Assembly (NCBI GenBank): GCA_017525805.1
Contig: JAFXSH010000003.1
Span: forward strand, 1-17,924
Length of the DNA stretch: 17,924 nt
Source of the DNA: Clostridia bacterium
GTDB taxonomy: Bacteria > Bacillota_A > Clostridia > Christensenellales > Aristaeellaceae
Direction of reading: 5' to 3'
The notes below the pieces were generated by a model that was not told where the DNA came from, did not search any database, and worked only from the letters and a program-made list of their open reading frames with translations. Each line of letters begins with the position of its first letter. The first letter of the stretch is position 1. Below, one piece after another: positions 14,110 through 17,924 of the stretch. Both the position numbers and the translations under genes were made by a program.

Positions 14110-14216
14110 CCTGCGCCAAAGGGCTTCGCCCTCTGGACTCCAATAAGCGATACTTCTTGATTTCTTTCTCAAGATAGATTCCGCTTGCTGCACTTTAACA
14201 ACAAAGGAGAATTACA

Positions 14217-17200
14217 ATGGCCAAGAACAACAAGCCCAAGGGCAAGCTAATATGGAAAATCCTGTGCGGCGTATTCGCGTTTCTGTTCGCGTTCCTTATG
14301 ATCGCCGGCCCCATTGCCAATAACTACGCCACCATCATCAACATGGTGCTGGGTATCGAGGGCAGCACCGTGGTGGGCGACGCGGCGGAGGATCTGCCGC
14401 CCCGCTTCGTATCCGATTTTGAGGACAGCGCGGCCCAGGCTACCGCCGCTGATCTGGTGTGCGAATCTGTGGTCGCTAACGGCGCTGTGCTGCTGCTGAA
14501 CCGGGACGACGCGCTGCCCCTTGCCGGCAATGAAAAAGTGAGCCTGCTGGGTACCTCCTCTGCCCATTTTGTGTACGGCGGCACCGGCTCCGGCGGCATG
14601 GACACCTCCAAGGCCATGACGTTGAAGGACGCCCTGGAACAGGACGGCTTCACCGTGAACCCCACCCTGTGGGCCTTCTATCGGGAAGGCGCGGGCAAGG
14701 ATTATGGCCAGAAGAGCGCTGCCGGTTCCCTGAACAACTACATCTTCAAGAACGAAGAATTCGCCGTCAATGAAGCGCCTCTGAGCGCCTTCTCCGCCGC
14801 GGAATGGGATTCCGTTTCCCAGTACGGCGACACCGCCATCATGGTCATCGGCCGTGTGTGCGGCGAAGGCAAGGACCTGCCCGTTGTGGGCGCGTCCGAC
14901 GCGGGCGGCAACATGCTCTCCATCAGCGCGGAAGAAAAGGACATCCTGCGCAAGCTGGCCGAGCTGAAAGCCGCCGGTTCCTTAAAGAAGATCGTGCTGC
15001 TGCTGAACACCGCCAACGCGGTGGAGCTGGATGTGATCGAGCCCGCCGTGTGCGGCGAGGACTTCGGCATCGACGCCTGCCTGTGGGTGGGCGAAGTGGG
15101 CCAGAGCGGCATCCGTGCCATCGGCGATTTGCTCAGCGGCAAGGTGAATCCCTCCGGCCGTCTGGTGGACACCTACTGCTACGACAACACCACCTCTCCC
15201 GCCGTGCAGAACGCCTATGTGACCTCCTACACCAACGCGGCGGAAAAGGGCCTGGCCTTCGCCAAGACCAATAACGAATACTATGTGGTCTATCAGGAAG
15301 GCATCTACATCGGCTACCGCTACTATGAAACCCGCTACGAAGACGCCGTGCTGGGCAATGCCAACGTGGGCGATTACGACTATGCCAAAACCGTGGCCTT
15401 CCCCTTCGGCTACGGCCTGAATTACAGCAATCTTTCCTACGGCAAGCTGAACATGAAGGAAAACGGCGACAAGTTCGACTTCACCGTGGATGTCACCAAC
15501 CCCTCTGACCGGGATGCCCGGGAAGCGGTGCTGATCTATATGCAGAGCCCCTACACCGCTTATGACAGGCAGAACGGCATCGAAAAGGCCGCTGTGGAGC
15601 TGGTGGGCTACACCAAGATCGACGTGCCCGCGGGCAAGACGGTCACCGCCACCGTGTCTGTTGCGAAATCCGAAATGCGCGCCTATGATGCCAACGGCGC
15701 GAAAACCTACATCGTGGACGAAGGCAGCTATTACTTCGCCACCGGCAACGGCGCGCATGAAGCCCTGAACAATATCCTCATGCAGAAGGCCGCTCAGAAC
15801 GATACGCTGAACGGCGCCGTGGACACCGCCAAGATGGTGGGCGAAGGACGGGCCGACCTGGCCGTGGTTTACAAGCAGGCCAAGCAGGACAATACCACCT
15901 ACTCCACTGCCCGCACCGGCGCGGCCATCACCAACCAGCTGGATCACGGCGACCTGAACAAGTTTGACGCCGATACCAGCAACGATATCAAGTACCTGAC
16001 CCGCGCCGACTGGGCGGGCACCATGCCCAAGGCGGATCTTTCCAACAACACCTACAAGGCCGCCGTGCAGATGGCTGCCAACGATGAATTGGTGAAGGCC
16101 CTGAACACCATCATCGACTCCGAAAAGAAGGGCACCATGCCCACCCTGGGCAAGGAAGGCGAGCTGACCCTGGCCCACTTCATCGGCGTGCCCCTGGACG
16201 GCTCCATCACATTGCAGAACGGCCAGACCTACACCTGGGACGACCTGATGGATCAGGTGAAGTTCAACGAAATGGCTAAGCTGATCGGCCAGACCTACCA
16301 TGCCACCGCCGCGGTGAAGAGCGTTGGCAAGCCCGCCACCAAGGATGAAAACGGCCCCCAGGGCATCACCGCCACGCTGACCGGCGGCTCCTCCTCCACC
16401 AGCTACACTTCCGAAGACGTGATGGCCGCGTCCTTTGACACCGCCATTGCCGAAGCGGTGGGCCGCTCCATGGGCAACGACTGCCTGATGGCCAACCGCA
16501 AGGCTTACTCCGGCATCTACGGCCCCGGGGCCAACATTCACCGCACCCCCTATTCCGGCCGCAACTTTGAATACTATTCCGAAGACCCCTTCATTTCCGG
16601 CAAGACCTGCGCCGCCGAAACCGCCGGGATCCAGAGCAAGGGCGTGTATGTATACAACAAGCACTTCGCCTTCAACGATCAGGAATCCGGCCGCGACGGC
16701 ATCTGCGTGTGGACCAACGAGCAGGCTGCCCGGGAAATCTACCTGCAGGCCTTTGAATATCCCATTGCCGACGCCAACGCCTACTGCGTGATGACCTCCT
16801 TCAACCGTCTTGGCGCGACCTGGGCCGGTGGCGACTACAACCTGATCACCAACATCCTGCGGGGTGAGTTCGGCATGCCCGGCTTTGCCCTCACCGACTT
16901 CTCCAACAACAACGCCTTCATGGACGTGATCCAGGGCCTGCTGGCCGGCGGCGACGGCTGGGATTGCAACGACGCCTCCAAGTGGACCGACAAGCTCAAG
17001 ACTTACTCCGACGATCCCCAGGTGGTCACCGCCATGCGGGAAGCCACCAAGCACATCCTCTACACCGTGGCCAACTCCAACGCCATGAACGGCATGGGCT
17101 TCAACACCATCGTGGAAGAAGTGCACGGCTGGTGGCAGGACGCCATCACCTACGGTCAGATCGGCACCGGCGCGCTGGCTGTCCTGTTCCTGGTCATCGC

Positions 17201-17240
17201 CATCCTGGACAGCAAGAAGGCCAAGAAGCAGGCAGTATAA
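14217..17240 (+). CDS. Membrane-anchored GH3 beta-glycosidase with permuted domain order
   Basis: 1007 residues, with AAAGGAGAA ahead of the ATG. Order: basic tail and transmembrane anchor (~12-34); GH3 alpha/beta-sandwich domain (~65-340; SVVANGAVLLLNRDDALPL, VGEVGQSG and NPSGRLVDTY split along it); FnIII-like domain (~400-520, VDVTNPSDRDAREAVLIYMQ region); linker; GH3 TIM-barrel-type catalytic domain (~590-960); transmembrane helix (~975-994) and Lys-rich end. In the barrel, GPGANIHRTPYSGRNFEYYSEDP, KHFAFNDQE (Lys815-His816) and FALTDFSNN (nucleophile Asp894) are present. Most GH3 enzymes have the barrel first; the reversed order is known from rumen bacteria such as Ruminococcus albus. Expected activity is removal of glucose or xylose from beta-linked oligosaccharides at the cell surface. 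No LytTR box precedes it and its promoter is unclear. Confidence 0.93.
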   Translation: MAKNNKPKGKLIWKILCGVFAFLFAFLMIAGPIANNYATIINMVLGIEGSTVVGDAAEDLPPRFVSDFEDSAAQATAADLVCESVVANGAVLLLNRDDALPLAGNEKVSLLGTSSAHFVYGGTGSGGMDTSKAMTLKDALEQDGFTVNPTLWAFYREGAGKDYGQKSAAGSLNNYIFKNEEFAVNEAPLSAFSAAEWDSVSQYGDTAIMVIGRVCGEGKDLPVVGASDAGGNMLSISAEEKDILRKLAELKAAGSLKKIVLLLNTANAVELDVIEPAVCGEDFGIDACLWVGEVGQSGIRAIGDLLSGKVNPSGRLVDTYCYDNTTSPAVQNAYVTSYTNAAEKGLAFAKTNNEYYVVYQEGIYIGYRYYETRYEDAVLGNANVGDYDYAKTVAFPFGYGLNYSNLSYGKLNMKENGDKFDFTVDVTNPSDRDAREAVLIYMQSPYTAYDRQNGIEKAAVELVGYTKIDVPAGKTVTATVSVAKSEMRAYDANGAKTYIVDEGSYYFATGNGAHEALNNILMQKAAQNDTLNGAVDTAKMVGEGRADLAVVYKQAKQDNTTYSTARTGAAITNQLDHGDLNKFDADTSNDIKYLTRADWAGTMPKADLSNNTYKAAVQMAANDELVKALNTIIDSEKKGTMPTLGKEGELTLAHFIGVPLDGSITLQNGQTYTWDDLMDQVKFNEMAKLIGQTYHATAAVKSVGKPATKDENGPQGITATLTGGSSSTSYTSEDVMAASFDTAIAEAVGRSMGNDCLMANRKAYSGIYGPGANIHRTPYSGRNFEYYSEDPFISGKTCAAETAGIQSKGVYVYNKHFAFNDQESGRDGICVWTNEQAAREIYLQAFEYPIADANAYCVMTSFNRLGATWAGGDYNLITNILRGEFGMPGFALTDFSNNNAFMDVIQGLLAGGDGWDCNDASKWTDKLKTYSDDPQVVTAMREATKHILYTVANSNAMNGMGFNTIVEEVHGWWQDAITYGQIGTGALAVLFLVIAILDSKKAKKQAV

Positions 17241-17313
17241 ACAAATAACTTGACAGTAAGCCAACAAGGGGTAACGCTGGGGCGTAATGTTTATTGCGCA
17301 CCACACGTTCTGT

Positions 17314-17924
17314 TCACGCGCCGGGAGCCAGCGGGATGCTGGCCCGGCGCGTTTTCGGTGTAATCAGGATTCCATCGTCCTCACTGCCAACCTTGCCGAT
17401 AAAGCGGTAGTAGATATCGATCCGCATCACGGTTTCGCCGTCAATGACTTCCTTCTCATGCACGACCACTTTCTCGATCAGCGTGTGAAGGAGTTCTTCG
17501 GTTAGTTCGGTGATGTTCGTGTACTGCTCCACCAAAGCGGCGAATTCCTTGGCGTCACGGCTTTGACGGGCATAATTTGCAAGCAGGGATTGAATCTCAT
17601 TGTACCTGTCTTTCAGCTTCCTGGATTCCGCTTCGTAATCAGCCGACATGCTGGCAAAGCGTTCATCGGAGATGCGTCCGAACACATTGTCCTCGTACAG
17701 CCGTTTCAGCAGAATATCGAGTTCGGAAATGCGCCGCTGGCACTGCTCCGCTTCCTTTGTATAGGACGCTTTTTCACCGATCCATTCCTTTTCGGAAAGC
17801 TGAATCAGATATGCAATGTACTTTTCCTTATCTTCCGCCGCAAAACTTGCGTGACGCTGAATGTCCTCCAGAAGCACAGCATTGATCTGCTTCACAGAAA
17901 TGTAGTGGGTGGAGCATTCCTTGC
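17314..17924 (-). CDS. Large serine recombinase, C-terminal part (5' end outside window)
   Basis: The frame is open to the window edge and reads KECSTHYISVKQINAVLLEDIQ first, so the ATG near 17895 is internal. About 203 codons are present. They cover the end of the zinc-ribbon region (CSTHYIS), a long coiled coil (~EKYIAYLIQLSEKEW to KLKDRYNEIQSLL), and a DUF4368-like tail with ITELTEELLHTLIEKVVVHEKEVIDG and RIDIYYRFIGKVG. These are features of the TnpX-like recombinases of clostridial conjugative and mobilisable elements. It is not a copy of the recombinase at 370-2544; the two differ in sequence and ending. After the usual IGKVG ending it runs ~20 residues further, across a terminator hairpin, which may mean the 3' end was altered at an element boundary. 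Confidence 0.88.
   Translation of the reverse strand, partial: KECSTHYISVKQINAVLLEDIQRHASFAAEDKEKYIAYLIQLSEKEWIGEKASYTKEAEQCQRRISELDILLKRLYEDNVFGRISDERFASMSADYEAESRKLKDRYNEIQSLLANYARQSRDAKEFAALVEQYTNITELTEELLHTLIEKVVVHEKEVIDGETVMRIDIYYRFIGKVGSEDDGILITPKTRRASIPLAPGA
17316..17355 (+). terminator. Intrinsic terminator for the GH3 gene, inside the recombinase 3' end
   Basis: ACGCGCCGGG (17316-17325) and CCAGC (17328-17332) pair with GCTGG (17338-17342) and CCCGGCGCGT (17343-17352), leaving an AG bulge and a 5-nt loop; TTTT ends the structure at 17355. It acts in the GH3 direction and overlaps the last codons of the oppositely oriented recombinase. Confidence 0.75.

Noticed and set aside
14133..14216. 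A LytTR box before the full-length GH3 gene
   Set aside because: No T-T-A-C-G-A-T-G-T-like pair with 21-bp period is present, so this gene is not placed in the regulon.
14982..17306. 774-codon open frame opposite the large GH3 gene
   Set aside because: Gly/Val/His-rich antisense shadow of a GC-rich gene with no motif or start signal.

Overview
The window looks like a chromosomal accessory region of a spore-forming, gut- or rumen-type member of the Clostridia. This is inferred from a dapF end, a large part of spoVT, two Clostridia-type large serine recombinases, an AgrA/AgrC-like LytTR two-component system, and domain-permuted family 3 glycoside hydrolases (GH3). The coding DNA is fairly GC-rich, while 2.6-6.3 kb is clearly AT-richer and repeat-laden. 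No tRNA, rRNA or CRISPR array is visible.

Left end (1-2.6 kb): the 3' end of dapF faces, across a shared hairpin terminator, a minus-strand ORF. That ORF starts as a large serine recombinase and ends, in frame, as SpoVT from about residue 31 of that protein to its natural C-terminus. A sporulation regulator gene therefore appears split by an integrated element whose recombinase reads into the interrupted gene. The missing first ~30 residues of SpoVT are not in the window. The recombinase has its own near-consensus promoter.

2.6-6.3 kb: a small element-type gene (2730-2975, minus), then ~1 kb of AT-rich DNA with direct repeats, palindromes and promoter-like boxes. A DUF234-type AAA+ ATPase follows, behind a perfect-consensus sigma-70 promoter wrapped in inverted and direct repeats, then ~0.9 kb of repeats. 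A hairpin-plus-TTCGACA module occurs three times, on both sides of the ATPase.

6.3-9.2 kb: a 5'-truncated glycerol-1-phosphate dehydrogenase gene (minus) abuts, near 7,400, a 5'-truncated GH3 gene (plus). Both lost their N-terminal coding parts at the same point, which means a rearrangement or an assembly join. A small membrane-protein gene follows the GH3 fragment.

9.3-14.1 kb: a LytTR response regulator and a GHKL sensor kinase form an operon, followed by three genes for exported proteins (unknown, CE1-like esterase, unknown). Each of the four transcription units is preceded by the same pair of direct repeats (T-T-A-C-G-A-T-G-T type), exactly 21 bp apart, with promoter elements at a fixed distance. 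I read these as LytTR boxes defining a local regulon.

14.2-17.9 kb: a full-length GH3 enzyme of permuted domain order with a membrane segment at each end, a strong terminator, and the C-terminal part of a second large serine recombinase (minus) running off the window. A plausible picture is a sensor system that controls its own synthesis and the export of an esterase and two unknown proteins, next to surface-anchored beta-glycosidases, in a region repeatedly reshaped by serine-recombinase elements.
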